NCBI GenBank assembly: GCA_963170185.1
Contig: CAUJGS010000051.1
Span: 1-64,000 of the forward strand
Length of the DNA stretch: 64,000 nucleotides
Reading direction: 5' to 3'
Origin: Bdellovibrionota bacterium
GTDB lineage: Bacteria > Bdellovibrionota > Bdellovibrionia > Bdellovibrionales > JAMPXM01
How positions within the stretch are numbered: the stretch's first letter is position 1; each line of letters begins with the position of its first letter. The position numbers were made by a program, and so were the translations under genes. Below are positions 48,757 to 57,728 of this stretch, in pieces. The notes beneath the pieces were generated by a model. That model was not told where the DNA came from. It saw nothing but the letters and a program-made list of their open reading frames with translations, and ran no database searches.

Positions 48757-49782
48757 ATGATGAAGGTGAAATTCAATCATTTTGAAAGGGTCGCAGGCCT
48801 CTTTGTGATGGTTGCGTTCGTCGGGCTTTTGGCTTTTGCGCTGGCGGTTGCGATTCAGCGCGGATTTTTTGAGCCGAAGGTGCGACTTCAAACCACACTG
48901 CAAAGTGCCGACGGCGTTCGTGAAGGCACTTTGGTAGCGATGCAAGGTCTTCGCATCGGTCAGGTCGATGAAGTCGAGCTTGTTTCGGCGGATGAAGTTT
49001 ATGTGAGTTTTCGTATCGGTAGAAAGTATTTGGACAAAGTTCGCAGCGACAGTGTCGTTCGCGCGGTCCGACCATTTGTGATTGGTGAAAAGACTCTTGA
49101 AATTACCATCGGGAGTTTTGCGGCGCCACCTGTTGCGGAACATGCCATGCTGCTTTCGATGCCATCGGCCGACATTATGGACATTCTCAGCGGTCGTGCG
49201 GTCGGACCATACGTCGAGATCTTGGGGAAGATGACCGAGAACCTGAAGTTTGTTGCCGAAGCTTTCATGGACCCGAAGCGCTCGCGCTCGCTGGTCAAGA
49301 TGTTTGATGAAATGGGACCTCTTGTGCGAAACGCGTCGGCTTTGACGGGTGAGGCGCACACGTTGTTGAAGGCGGCCAATAAAGACCAACAGCTGGTGAA
49401 GGTGATTGGAAACTTGGTTGCTATTACAAATGAGCTTCATAAGGCTATGCCGGAGATCTCGAAACATTCTCCGGAAATGCTGGGGCATCTTTCGAAGATC
49501 GCGCGGAACATGGCGGTTTTGACGGATGAACTGCAAAAGACTCTACCGGCGATGCAAAAGCTTGCGCCTGAAATTCCTCGAGCAAGTGAAAGAGCCATAG
49601 AGGCTCTGGACGAAACAGTGGTGACGCTTAAGGCTTTGCAGAAGTCTTTCTTGCTAAGAGGCAACGCTCGCGAGGTTCGAGAGGAAGAGGCCATTGCTAA
49701 GAAGGTGAAAGAGGACGGCGAGAAGGCTCGTGTTCCGGCAAGTGGTGAGCAACCGGCTTCTGGCGGAGAAAATCCGAAATGA
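48757..49782 (+). CDS. mlaD: MlaD/MCE-domain protein
   Basis: The 341-residue product has one N-terminal membrane helix (FVMVAFVGLLAFALAVAI) and an MCE domain (VRLQTTLQSADGVREGTLVA, MQGLRIGQVDEVELVSADEV). A long helical C-terminal tail with coiled-coil-like segments follows. MCE proteins form hexameric rings that carry lipids across the periplasm. The tail, longer than in E. coli MlaD, could form a tunnel as in LetB or PqiB. The stop overlaps the next gene by 4 bp. Confidence 0.88.
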   Translation: MMKVKFNHFERVAGLFVMVAFVGLLAFALAVAIQRGFFEPKVRLQTTLQSADGVREGTLVAMQGLRIGQVDEVELVSADEVYVSFRIGRKYLDKVRSDSVVRAVRPFVIGEKTLEITIGSFAAPPVAEHAMLLSMPSADIMDILSGRAVGPYVEILGKMTENLKFVAEAFMDPKRSRSLVKMFDEMGPLVRNASALTGEAHTLLKAANKDQQLVKVIGNLVAITNELHKAMPEISKHSPEMLGHLSKIARNMAVLTDELQKTLPAMQKLAPEIPRASERAIEALDETVVTLKALQKSFLLRGNAREVREEEAIAKKVKEDGEKARVPASGEQPASGGENPK

Positions 49783-50267
49783 TAACGACGGAATATCAGT
49801 TGGAAGAGATCGGTCGAACGCTGACGGAGCGAGCTGTGGACGTCTATCAAATGGACGGCATCGAGATTGTTTCCCGTTGGTATCACTCGAGCAACGATTG
49901 CGATCTCATGGTTTGGCTTGATGGCGACAATCTTTTGGTGCGCTTCCAGTTTAATATTTCTGGGCAGATCGTGGATTGGAACAAGCATTCAGGGTTTCGA
50001 ACGGGGTTGATCGTTGAAACCGAGTATTCAAATACCGGCGCCAGCGAGGCTTTGACCTCTGAGACGATTAGCTATGACAAACTGGTTTCCGGCGGTGCGA
50101 TTCGCGCGGCCGCCCAGGTGCTCTTGGCGGCTCGTGAAATCCGAGCGCCATGGCGCGAAAAGATGGTTCGGCTATTGTCTTCTGGCGGCGGAAATCGCGT
50201 GACGACCGTTAGTCGGGAATCGCGTACTCGGTTTTGGAGCCGATTGAAGCATTGGATGGCCGGCTAA
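49779..50267 (+). CDS. Unknown cytoplasmic protein in the Mla operon
   Basis: The 162-residue product begins MITTEYQLEEIGRTLTERAV and has DGIEIVSRWYHSSNDCDLMV, then DGDNLLVRFQFNISGQIVDW, a beta-rich first half, and a helical C-terminal part with RIRAAAQ-like residues. No signal peptide or membrane helix is present, so it should be cytoplasmic. It is translationally coupled to mlaD by a 4-bp overlap, and may be a regulator or partner of the lipid transporter. No family is recognised. Confidence 0.6.
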   Translation: MITTEYQLEEIGRTLTERAVDVYQMDGIEIVSRWYHSSNDCDLMVWLDGDNLLVRFQFNISGQIVDWNKHSGFRTGLIVETEYSNTGASEALTSETISYDKLVSGGAIRAAAQVLLAAREIRAPWREKMVRLLSSGGGNRVTTVSRESRTRFWSRLKHWMAG

Positions 50268-50341
50268 TTTCGGTCGCCTGAGTAATCAAGGTCGTTCTTT
50301 CTTGCTGGATAACTGGAAGTACGGTTAATTCAAAGGCAGCT

Positions 50342-51637
50342 ATGCTCGAGCTGCAGTTTCTAAAACGATTTCTTTTAAGCCCGCGTGCGGGTTCACTTGT
50401 GCGTACGATTGCATGGCTGTCGATCATAAGCGTGGCGATGGGCGTGATGTCGCTCGTTGTCGTTGTCAGTGTGATGAATGGCTTTCATGAGTCGATTCGA
50501 AAGCGTCTGTTGGCGGCGGAACCGCACCTTGTTATCAGCCTCGACAAACGCCCGACAGAAGGTCTTGGGCTTTCGCAAGCATTAGAGAGCCGACTGGTTT
50601 CTCTTGGCGCGGAAATGGATCTTATTGATCGGCAAGACGTTGTGATTCGAACAGCGGAAGGTGTTTTTTCGGGTGCTGAGGCGCGCGGTGTGGAATCCGT
50701 CGCTTTAAAGCGATTGCTGCGCGCCGTGGATGACGCGAGTGCCTTTCATGGAAGGGCGCAGAGCTCGACGGTTGAACTTCCATTGAGTTCGATTGTTGCC
50801 GCGAACCTGATGCCCGGAGAGATCATGATGGGAGCGGAGCTTGCGCGAGGGCTTGGCCTGTTTGAGGGTGACAAGGTTACGGTGATTGCACCGGAGGCGC
50901 TTTTGTTACCACCCGGTGAGGTGCCGCGTTTTGAGCGGCTTACGATTAAGCGGCTGCTTACGACGAATGTGGCGGACCTTGATGGGAAGCTTTTCATGTA
51001 TGGACGAGGTCGTACGCTGAATGGCTTGGGGGCGACGGCCTCTCGGCGGACAGAGGTTGAAGTGTGGCTTCCGCGTACGGAGATGGCACGAGGTCTTAAA
51101 GAAGAGATCTTGGCGGCCGATCACGGTGTGAAACCGAGTTCGATACAGACTTGGGAAGAGAGAAACTCGGCGTTGTTTCAGGCGCTGCATTTGGAGATAT
51201 TCTCGATCGGCCTGTTTTTGAGTTTGTCGACGATGATCGCCGGTTTTTCGATCGTGACGGTTTTGCTGATTTTGATCACGCAGAAGAGAAAAGAGATCGG
51301 CCTATTGATGAGCATCGGTCTTTCCCGGGCAAAGACGAGGTCGCTTTTTACGAGGCTCGGTATTCTCTTGAGTTCGATTGGTATTTTTTCGGGGACGATT
51401 TTGGGTGTGGTGATCTGTCTCACGATCGACTCAGTGGATACGTCGATCCTGCCGGAATTCTATTACGACACGACGATTCCTGCGAAACTCAATCTGTGGT
51501 TTGTCGCCGCGGTTGTGGGTTTGGCGATGTTTTTGGCTTTTTTGGCGAGCTACATACCATCCAAGCGCATTACGGAACTCGAGCCCGCGGATGCGCTTCG
51601 CTCGCGCCTTACCTATGGTGCGGAAGGCGCGCGCTAG
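50342..51637 (+). CDS. LolC/LolE-type ABC permease
   Basis: The 431-residue product has the LolC/E topology. An N-terminal membrane helix (TIAWLSIISVAMGVMSLVVV) is followed by SVMNGFHESIRKRLLAAEPH and a large periplasmic domain. Three C-terminal helices complete it (LEIFSIGLFLSLSTMIAGF, LGILLSSIGIFSGTILGVV, NLWFVAAVVGLAMFLAFLA). LolCDE releases lipoproteins from the inner membrane for transport to the outer membrane. The partner ATPase LolD is not adjacent in this window. The motif ITQKRKEIGLLMSIGLSRAK matches FtsX/LolE coupling helices. Confidence 0.87.
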   Translation: MLELQFLKRFLLSPRAGSLVRTIAWLSIISVAMGVMSLVVVVSVMNGFHESIRKRLLAAEPHLVISLDKRPTEGLGLSQALESRLVSLGAEMDLIDRQDVVIRTAEGVFSGAEARGVESVALKRLLRAVDDASAFHGRAQSSTVELPLSSIVAANLMPGEIMMGAELARGLGLFEGDKVTVIAPEALLLPPGEVPRFERLTIKRLLTTNVADLDGKLFMYGRGRTLNGLGATASRRTEVEVWLPRTEMARGLKEEILAADHGVKPSSIQTWEERNSALFQALHLEIFSIGLFLSLSTMIAGFSIVTVLLILITQKRKEIGLLMSIGLSRAKTRSLFTRLGILLSSIGIFSGTILGVVICLTIDSVDTSILPEFYYDTTIPAKLNLWFVAAVVGLAMFLAFLASYIPSKRITELEPADALRSRLTYGAEGAR

Positions 51638-51642
51638 TTTTT

Positions 51643-52470
51643 TTACGTCGCGACATCGAAGTCACGAAGGGCGTCGGTTAGCGACGTCTTGAGGTTGGTT
51701 GATTCTTTTCTCTGACCGATGATCAAAGCGCAGGGAACTCCGAAGCGTCCGGCGGGGAAGATTTTTTCCGTTGTTCCGGGGATAACGACCGAGTTTTTGG
51801 GGACACGGCCTTTTAGGACGAGCGGGTCTTTACCGGTGACATCGATGATCTTCGTACTGCCGGTGATGGTCACGCCAGCGCCAATTACGGCTCCTTCTTC
51901 GATGTGCACGCCTTCGACCAAGATGGCGCGAGAGCCGACGAAGACATTGTCCTCGACGATCACAGGCGAGGCTTGAACGGGCTCAAGCACTCCGCCGATT
52001 CCGACTCCGCCTGAAAGGTGAACGTTTTTTCCGATGAATGCACACGAGCCGACTGTCGCCCAGGTATCGACCATGGTTCCTGATCCAACGCGCGCGCCGA
52101 TGTTCACGTAAGATGGCATCAAGATCGCGCCGGATTCGACGAAAGCGCCCTCGCGGACGAGGGCATGAGGAACGACTCGGACCCCTTCTTTGCCGTTCCA
52201 TTTTTTAAGGGGAATTTTGTCGACGAAATGAAATGGTCCGACCTCGATGAGCTCCATCTTTTGTAAGCGGAAGTGAAGCAAGATCGCTTTTTTTGCTCGC
52301 GTGTTGACCTGAAAGCCACCTGCTGATTTTTCGACGACGGACTGTGTGCCGTGATCGAGTTCCCGAATGACGTCCGAAACGTCTTTTGCCAGCTGCGCTT
52401 TTTCCGTGTCGGTGAGCGAGGCGAAGCGATCGGGAGTGTCGAATACGTGAGAGATGAAATCTTGTGACAT
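51643..52470 (-). CDS. dapD: 2,3,4,5-tetrahydropyridine-2,6-dicarboxylate N-succinyltransferase
   Basis: The 275-residue product starts at ATG 52470 behind AAGGAG. It has a left-handed beta-helix with hexapeptide repeats (VNIGARVGSGTMVDTWATVG, GKNVHLSGGVGIGGVLEPVQ) and a C-terminal IIGQRKESTNLKTSLTDAL. DapD adds succinyl from succinyl-CoA to tetrahydrodipicolinate in the diaminopimelate and lysine pathway, feeding peptidoglycan. The GGVLEPVQASP stretch is a family signature. It is followed on the same strand by an MpaA-like amidase and MurI, all acting on cell-wall building or recycling. Confidence 0.95.
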   Translation of the reverse strand: MSQDFISHVFDTPDRFASLTDTEKAQLAKDVSDVIRELDHGTQSVVEKSAGGFQVNTRAKKAILLHFRLQKMELIEVGPFHFVDKIPLKKWNGKEGVRVVPHALVREGAFVESGAILMPSYVNIGARVGSGTMVDTWATVGSCAFIGKNVHLSGGVGIGGVLEPVQASPVIVEDNVFVGSRAILVEGVHIEEGAVIGAGVTITGSTKIIDVTGKDPLVLKGRVPKNSVVIPGTTEKIFPAGRFGVPCALIIGQRKESTNLKTSLTDALRDFDVAT

Positions 52471-52499
52471 GAGGGTCTCCTTCAAGGTCGGTCGCGATA

Positions 52500-53225
52500 C
52501 TAGGTCGTGAGGTTGGAGTAGGACATTAGTCCGTCGAATAATGCCGGTAGATGGCGCGCGACGACTTGCTCCGCAGAGAGTCCTCGCTCGATTTCGTAAG
52601 TGATCGTCGGAATCGCACGCTCATAGCCGGCATAGGTGCCAAGGCAGCCCGGCGTCGAGTAGCCGATGGTCGGTTCGATAACGTCACCGGTTTTGCCGGC
52701 GATGGCTTCCGCGACGGTTTGGCAGCGAGTTGAGCCAGGCGGCTCATTCACGTTCAGCATGGGCTTCCAAGAGTGAAGACTGATGATGAAGTCAGGCTTT
52801 TCGTTTCCGATAAAACTCATGAGAGCTTGGTTTTCTGGTTCGCTTCCGGGAGATGGGCCCGGTTGGTAGCGTGGAGTCGTGGCTTCTGGCGACCAATCTT
52901 TCGTAGGAAGGTTGCGATTGAGGTCGACGCCGCTTGAGTTGCCGCGAGTTTTTGCGAGAACGCCATCGAGATTGAAGGCGGGGACGAGAGTCAGGCGAAA
53001 ATCAAATACTTTTAGAAGGTGTTTCGGATTTGCACTCAAGAGCTCGTTCAGAACAGCATTCGCTAGGACGACACCTTCGGATTCGTCTCCGTGTACACCG
53101 CCCAAAAGCAAAAGATGTTTTGTGGAAGTCGGTACATTTGGGAAGCCGAAACGATGTCCGACAATGGCAAGCCCGTTTCGCGTAGTTCCGAATAGAAAAC
53201 TCATCTCTTGGTCATACGATATCAA
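52500..53225 (-). CDS. mpaA: MpaA-like M14 murein peptide amidase
   Basis: The 241-residue product has the M14 zinc carboxypeptidase pattern. LLLGGVHGDESEGVVLA gives HxxE, later IISLHSWKPM gives the third zinc histidine, and ITYEIERGLS gives the catalytic glutamate. GVDLNRNLPTKDW contains the substrate-binding RN pair. MpaA cleaves the gamma-D-Glu-meso-diaminopimelate bond in murein tripeptide during recycling. There is no signal peptide, so it is cytoplasmic as expected. It sits between dapD and murI, consistent with wall recycling. Confidence 0.88.
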   Translation of the reverse strand: MISYDQEMSFLFGTTRNGLAIVGHRFGFPNVPTSTKHLLLLGGVHGDESEGVVLANAVLNELLSANPKHLLKVFDFRLTLVPAFNLDGVLAKTRGNSSGVDLNRNLPTKDWSPEATTPRYQPGPSPGSEPENQALMSFIGNEKPDFIISLHSWKPMLNVNEPPGSTRCQTVAEAIAGKTGDVIEPTIGYSTPGCLGTYAGYERAIPTITYEIERGLSAEQVVARHLPALFDGLMSYSNLTT

Positions 53226-54063
53226 ACGGCTTGAAGTCGAGGGAATCGGGAGCTCCCATCAGTCTTTGTGCCGTGACATTCATGCTAGAGGACGTGTCGG
53301 TTGCAAAGAGATCAAGCGCTCCATCTCGATCGGAATCGTGAGGCTGAAGCAGTCCACTTTTGAAATCGCGCTCTAAGAGCTTGGCAATGGCGAGGCTTGA
53401 GTCGACAAGTTGGACGCCAAAGCCCGTGACCCGCCGAATGGATTCATGAAGTGCTGGGTAATGCGTGCATCCGAGAATGAGTGTGTCGACTTGATTTGAA
53501 AGAAGCGGGCCCAGGTAGCGATAGACGATGAGGTTTGTCAGCGGGTCGCCCTCCCAGCCTTCTTCGACAAGGGGTACGAGAAGCGGTGCCGCAGCCTGAA
53601 ATACGACTGCGCTCTGATCGCGAGTTTCAATGGCATGCACGTAGGCTTTGGAGTCGACGGTTGCACGCGTTCCGAGCACGGCGATCCGTTTGCTAGCCGA
53701 TGCTTCGAGCGCGGCGTCGGCACCGGGCTCGATCACATTGTAGAGAGGAACCGTTTTTCCGTTTTGTGTAAGAGCGTCGCTTAGTATCTTGGTGGCCTCT
53801 TTCGAATCTCGACTGCGTAAGATCGATGTCGAGGCCGAGTTGCAAGCGACGACGATGGCTTTTACGCCCATTTTGCAAAGGGCGCGGATGTTTTGAATGG
53901 TGTAGCGAAAAATCGTGTCGGGGCTCTTTGTGCCGTAGGGAAGTCTGGCTGTGTCGCCAAGGTAGACGAAGTTCTCATGAGGAAATTGACGCCGCGCTGC
54001 TGTTAAAACCGTGAGGCCCCCGAGTCCGGAATCGAAAAAACCAATGGGCCGTGCGTCGCTCAT
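53212..54063 (-). CDS. murI: Glutamate racemase
   Basis: The 283-residue product starts MSDARPIGFFDSGLGGLTVL and contains VACNSASTSILR with the first catalytic cysteine and LILGCTHYPAL with the second. It makes D-glutamate for peptidoglycan in the cytoplasm. A long upstream extension of the open frame to 54393 is rejected: ATG 54063 overlaps the stop of the upstream membrane protein gene by 4 bp, and the extra residues are low in information. It overlaps mpaA by 14 bp. Confidence 0.95.
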   Translation of the reverse strand: MSDARPIGFFDSGLGGLTVLTAARRQFPHENFVYLGDTARLPYGTKSPDTIFRYTIQNIRALCKMGVKAIVVACNSASTSILRSRDSKEATKILSDALTQNGKTVPLYNVIEPGADAALEASASKRIAVLGTRATVDSKAYVHAIETRDQSAVVFQAAAPLLVPLVEEGWEGDPLTNLIVYRYLGPLLSNQVDTLILGCTHYPALHESIRRVTGFGVQLVDSSLAIAKLLERDFKSGLLQPHDSDRDGALDLFATDTSSSMNVTAQRLMGAPDSLDFKPFDIV

Positions 54064-54776
54064 GACTCTATTCGACAGGTGTCTTGAGGAGGGGTCAACT
54101 TTCGGCTGACGAGTTTTAGAACGAAAACGTCGAAAGCGAATTTGATGGCCGACATGCCGACGATTGACCCGATGTGTTGAAGAGGATCGGTGAGAAGCGT
54201 TGAGTGTGCCGAGGCTTCTGTGGCGAAGAAGTACTCTGGTATGAGTGTAACGATGGGAAGTGTCGCGATGAAAAGTGTCAGCAATCTTCTTTGTGAGGCG
54301 AATTGCGAGGAAAGTTTGTGCGCATCGATCTTGCCTCGTTCGTAATCGGGACTGAGGAGGATCAAATACGGTAACGGAGCGAGGCGGACCCACTGCAAGA
54401 GGGCCGGGAGTACGAGAAGTGGAATACGAAACATCACGCTCGCCATAGCGCGCGTGGACTCAATCATGAGGAGGTTCATACGCCTCACGCGAGAAAGTGG
54501 GCTCCGCGGAAGCGCCAGTGTCTCTCGGGCCGCCAGAAGCCTTAGTGCGCCCGAAAATAGCGCCCAGACGGTGGAAACTGCGACAAAGATGGCGAGGAGG
54601 AGCATGGAGTCTTCGCTACCGCCCGACGGATTGCCGAAACGAGCGGCAGCTGGTTCGAAAGTGGCTTCGATGAGGCGGCCGATGGTCTCTAGCGCAAGGT
54701 AAATAGGCAGGCAGCGAAGGGCCTGTCCCAAAATCTCTTGGAGTCGACTTCTGCGTTGGGAGTTCAGTTGAATCAC
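54060..54776 (-). CDS. Multi-pass membrane protein of unknown function
   Basis: The 238-residue product has four to five hydrophobic segments (LLLAIFVAVSTVWALFSGAL, MFRIPLLVLPALLQWVRLAP, LTLFIATLPIVTLIPEYFF) joined by basic loops. No catalytic or transport motif is visible. It ends at the murI start with a 4-bp overlap, so the two are co-translated. A lipid or wall-related role is a guess from the neighbours (murI, mpaA, dapD). Confidence 0.65.
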   Translation of the reverse strand: MIQLNSQRRSRLQEILGQALRCLPIYLALETIGRLIEATFEPAAARFGNPSGGSEDSMLLLAIFVAVSTVWALFSGALRLLAARETLALPRSPLSRVRRMNLLMIESTRAMASVMFRIPLLVLPALLQWVRLAPLPYLILLSPDYERGKIDAHKLSSQFASQRRLLTLFIATLPIVTLIPEYFFATEASAHSTLLTDPLQHIGSIVGMSAIKFAFDVFVLKLVSRKLTPPQDTCRIES

Positions 54777-54855
54777 CGCCTTGACTCATTTATTGTAGTC
54801 GCTAACTTCCGTTGGAATCCAGCAAGATTCGGTTGGATCGATGTGGGTTGCAAAT

Positions 54856-54947
54856 GCCCCGGTGGCGAAATTGGTAGACGCACAGGACTTAAAATCCTGG
54901 GTCTCGAGCAATCGGACGTGCCGGTTCAAGTCCGGCCCGGGGCACCA
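54856..54947 (+). tRNA. tRNA-Leu(TAA)
   Basis: The 92-nt sequence folds as a class II tRNA with a long variable arm and encoded CCA at 54945-54947. The acceptor stem GCCCCGG pairs with CCGGGGC. The anticodon loop CTTAAAA gives anticodon TAA. Its 3' end adjoins a recombinase remnant, so it has also served as an integration site. Confidence 0.95.
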
Positions 54948-55492
54948 ATCGTAACAGTGGTCGAACCGCCACGGGTTGCGAGGGATAGATTTCGAGGTTC
55001 ACAATCACTAAATTTTGAGTTTTTGGGGTTTCCGGTACTGGAATCAGTTCCGGTCGCCTTGTATTGGGTTGGAGGCAGGGTGGGCGCTTTTAAGCCCACT
55101 CTGATCTTGGTTGGATGGATTTCGGCGAACTCGATGAGATTCGAGTAAAGAGGCCGACGGTTTTCCGTTGGCGTTTCCTCAAGCCGAGAAATCGTGGATC
55201 TCAGTTTTTCAATCAACCCCATTTTATCAATGGCCTGACCTTTAAGGCTTGTCGATTTCGACAAAAGATCCTTTCGCAAATTTTCAAACTCAATGACCTT
55301 TTTATTTAACTCCTGAATTTGGCTGTAGAAACCATCCGCAGGAACTTCCGGTGGTAGTTCTGAAACCCTTGTCACCAAATTCTGCGAACGTCTTTTCTTC
55401 TGCTCAATTTCACTTTCAATCGTTTTGATCCTTCCCTCTAGGGCCGGGATTTCCGAATGATTTGATGTCGCATAGACCTCAAGCCACCTGAC
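54926..55492 (-). pseudogene. 3' remnant of a large serine recombinase at tRNA-Leu
   Basis: The minus-strand frame is open from 55492 to a stop inside tRNA-Leu, and the first codons lack a catalytic domain. The text is the C-terminal part of a serine recombinase: a coiled-coil stretch (QKKRRSQNLVTRVSELPPEV, LKGQAIDKMGLIEKLRSTIS), then RRPLYSNLIEFAEIHPTKIR and a tail. The first 300 or so residues are missing and a TGA blocks the frame upstream. The tail running into the tRNA copies the layout of the active recombinase at tRNA-Ala. It marks a second, decayed element. Confidence 0.6.
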
Positions 55493-55628
55493 TCAAGATC
55501 GATGACTCACAGAATCTTGGGAGAACCGCCTCACCTCGAAGACAGTATGATTTGTCGCTGTGGCAGGTGGGGACACAGGGACTAATGAATTTACAGACCG
55601 GTTTAGGTCGCAGAGCTCCTGCAACCAT

Positions 55629-56225
55629 TTACCCAAATCCCAATTTCCCTTTCCACGGCCGGCATAGCTTATGAGCTTGCTCAGGAGTGGTGTCGGGCGA
55701 GAGCCATTCTTCGATGTCTTCTGGATGTAGAATTACGGGCATGCGGTCGTGGTATTTGCTGATCCACTTGTTGGGCTCGCTTGTAAGCATGGTGCAGGCT
55801 TGGACTTTCTTTTCTTTATAAGTTTGTTCGCCCCAAATGCCTGCGATCGCCATGATTGAGTGATCGGGATCTTTGATACCTTTAAACTCTCCATCAATGG
55901 GCTCAAAGAACCTTGATGCCGGAAGAATGCATCGCTGGCTATCGCGCCATGCTCTTGAAAACGTGCGTTTTTCGGGAACGGTTTCGCTTACGGCATTTTG
56001 AAGGATCTTAGAAACGATTTTGGAAGGATCTTTCTTTCCAGGCATGTTTAATACAAACCCCCAAAACCGTGACTCGATTTCTGCTTTATCGCCTCTAGCG
56101 TTTATGATGACGGGAGTTTGATAGCCGGGGTAGATGGTAGCTTTGATGTTTCGAAGATCTGGTTTATCGGTGCGAAAGACTCTCGCCATCTCCGCAGCTT
56201 CGGGTGTTTGGTATCTTGAACACAT
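55629..56225 (-). CDS. SRAP (HMCES/YedK-like) protein
   Basis: The 198-residue product starts MCSRYQT, giving the catalytic Cys2, and contains ILQNAVSETVP (the conserved Asn region), CILPASRFFEP with the active glutamate, and SKYHDRMPVIL with the conserved histidine. SRAP proteins crosslink to abasic sites in single-stranded DNA and protect them during replication. It lies in the tRNA-Leu proximal island region on the minus strand. The gene has its full length and no visible breaks, so it is probably active. Confidence 0.9.
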   Translation of the reverse strand: MCSRYQTPEAAEMARVFRTDKPDLRNIKATIYPGYQTPVIINARGDKAEIESRFWGFVLNMPGKKDPSKIVSKILQNAVSETVPEKRTFSRAWRDSQRCILPASRFFEPIDGEFKGIKDPDHSIMAIAGIWGEQTYKEKKVQACTMLTSEPNKWISKYHDRMPVILHPEDIEEWLSPDTTPEQAHKLCRPWKGKLGFG

Positions 56226-56376
56226 AGGATGCCTCTGTTGATTTAGAATTACCGAACTTAGATCATTTTATCGATGATCAGGTATAGTAATAGAATCAAA
56301 CAAGACAGACCATCTGGTCCGAGATTAACATTGAATCTGGACCGGGTTAAGCCGGCCAGGTCAAGAGTATGGCGAT

Positions 56377-56541
56377 ATGTCGCTCGGCGAGCTTCTCGAA
56401 GACATTGTGCTGCATTCATTCGAAGGTGGATCTGCTCAAACCTTTGGCTCTGAAGACCTGAAGGTCATTGCCGACTTCAAGAAGGTCTATGGTATGAATT
56501 ACGATGTTCATTCAAACTATCGTTTTGTTGAAAAAGCGTGA
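56377..56541 (+). CDS. Possible gene fragment, 54 residues
   Basis: The 373-bp gap between the SRAP gene and the secreted protein holds this frame: MSLGELLEDIVLHSFEGGSA and an end in KKVYGMNYDVHSNYRFVEKA. The composition is protein-like, and in-frame codons upstream (QEYGD) also look coding, which suggests the C-terminal end of a larger lost gene rather than a complete small protein. No ribosome site is visible. Nothing else in the gap is convincing. Confidence 0.35.
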   Translation: MSLGELLEDIVLHSFEGGSAQTFGSEDLKVIADFKKVYGMNYDVHSNYRFVEKA

Positions 56542-56598
56542 TTGCCTCCTGCAGGCACAATACGCCTGCGGGATTGTGATGCTGTTAGACTCTGGATC

Positions 56599-57021
56599 TC
56601 ATTTCGTAACTTGAAGTTTCAGACAAGTGACGCTGGTAACTACTTGAAGCGTGCAATTGGCGCCGTGACACATGATTTTCCCACGATATTGATCTTCACC
56701 GCTCGCAGTTTGAGCTGTTTTAGAATAGAATCGTGCACCGAAACCCATGTATTGAACAGTCGTTTGGATAGTATCGTACTGATTGATCAACATTGGCTTC
56801 GTTGTCATCCCGATACTCCCGCCTAGGTAGCCAAGGGCTGAACAGGTTGCGGTACGATCATCAGAGTAAATGTAGGAACCGTTCAATTTGTCGATCTGAA
56901 TTGTGACCGAATTATCCTTCAAATGATCTTCAAGGGTGATTGTCGTAGCCAAGGCTAAAGGTGATGCAGTGGCTGCGGTAAATAGAGCTGCGATAGTATA
57001 GGCAGTAAAATATCGAATCAT
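56599..57021 (-). CDS. Secreted protein of unknown function
   Basis: The 140-residue product starts at ATG 57021 behind GGGAGAA and has a signal peptide (AYTIAALFTAATASPLALA). The mature part of about 115 residues is beta-rich with four cysteines (ATCSALGYLG, IMCHGANC, VTCLKLQ), probably two disulfides. A small secreted or periplasmic protein is likely. No family is recognised. It lies in the decayed island region beside tRNA-Leu. Confidence 0.6.
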   Translation of the reverse strand: MIRYFTAYTIAALFTAATASPLALATTITLEDHLKDNSVTIQIDKLNGSYIYSDDRTATCSALGYLGGSIGMTTKPMLINQYDTIQTTVQYMGFGARFYSKTAQTASGEDQYRGKIMCHGANCTLQVVTSVTCLKLQVTK

Positions 57022-57291
57022 CGGTGTTCTCCCGTCAATGTTCAAAGAAGTACGAAGCTGTTGATAGCGTAACGAGATCACATTTCTAAGAAAGTTCAAA
57101 CTTTAACGCGCGCCTAAGGTGAGTTCTGCACATTCAGAAACTAACGCGATTCACCGATGGGATTTCGCACTGAGGACTCGATGCGAACAAAAATGCTTCA
57201 GCTACGCGGCAGCCGAGGAGCGAGGATGGAGGCGTCCTATATGGGACGTCGATCTGATCGAGCGACGACGGGAACAAAGTAGATGAACATT

Positions 57292-57528
57292 TTAGAACCG
57301 CCCTGAGGCCATTAGCCAGTTTCCCCACAAGAAGGTGCGAGGAATAGCGATCAGAATTCCACTTAAGAGGGTTGTGATTCCGAGAACAGTGACGAGTGGC
57401 CTTGGAAATCCCCAGCCGCCGAAAAGTTCGAGCATTTGCGGAGCGCCTTGGATCATTGCCAAGCCCTGTTTGATGCCCATGAAGGTTGCTGCGCAAATAA
57501 GTAGGCCACTGAATATTTTCAAGATCAT
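57292..57528 (-). CDS. DoxX-like small membrane protein, probably truncated
   Basis: The 78-residue product begins MILKIFSGLLICAATFMGIK and has a second hydrophobic stretch (TVLGITTLLSGILIAIPRTF) before NWLMASGRF and a stop. DoxX-like proteins usually have four helices and about 120 residues, so the last half is missing. In another frame just after the stop, MFIYFVPVVARS looks like hydrophobic coding text, which suggests a frameshift. It is best read as a decaying gene. Confidence 0.45.
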   Translation of the reverse strand: MILKIFSGLLICAATFMGIKQGLAMIQGAPQMLELFGGWGFPRPLVTVLGITTLLSGILIAIPRTFLWGNWLMASGRF

Positions 57529-57728
57529 ACTTGGATTTCACCAAGAAACGGCATCTCTGCCAAGGCAATTTGCGCAAGTCGTGACGTCTTATCGCGGATG
57601 TACCAGCTTCGAAACAGTTAGCCGATTGTTTGAACCGGAGAGGCTCGACGGTCAGTTTCTTTTTCAAGTAATTAAAGCCTATCGGAATTTTGGAGGCGGC
57701 TTCGGTCTCTGGAGAGGTGTTGGAGCGT

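Noticed and set aside
53212-54393. Longer murI frame with 110 extra residues
   Set aside because: Homologues begin at MSDARPIGFF-like text, and ATG 54063 shows a 4-bp overlap with the previous gene.
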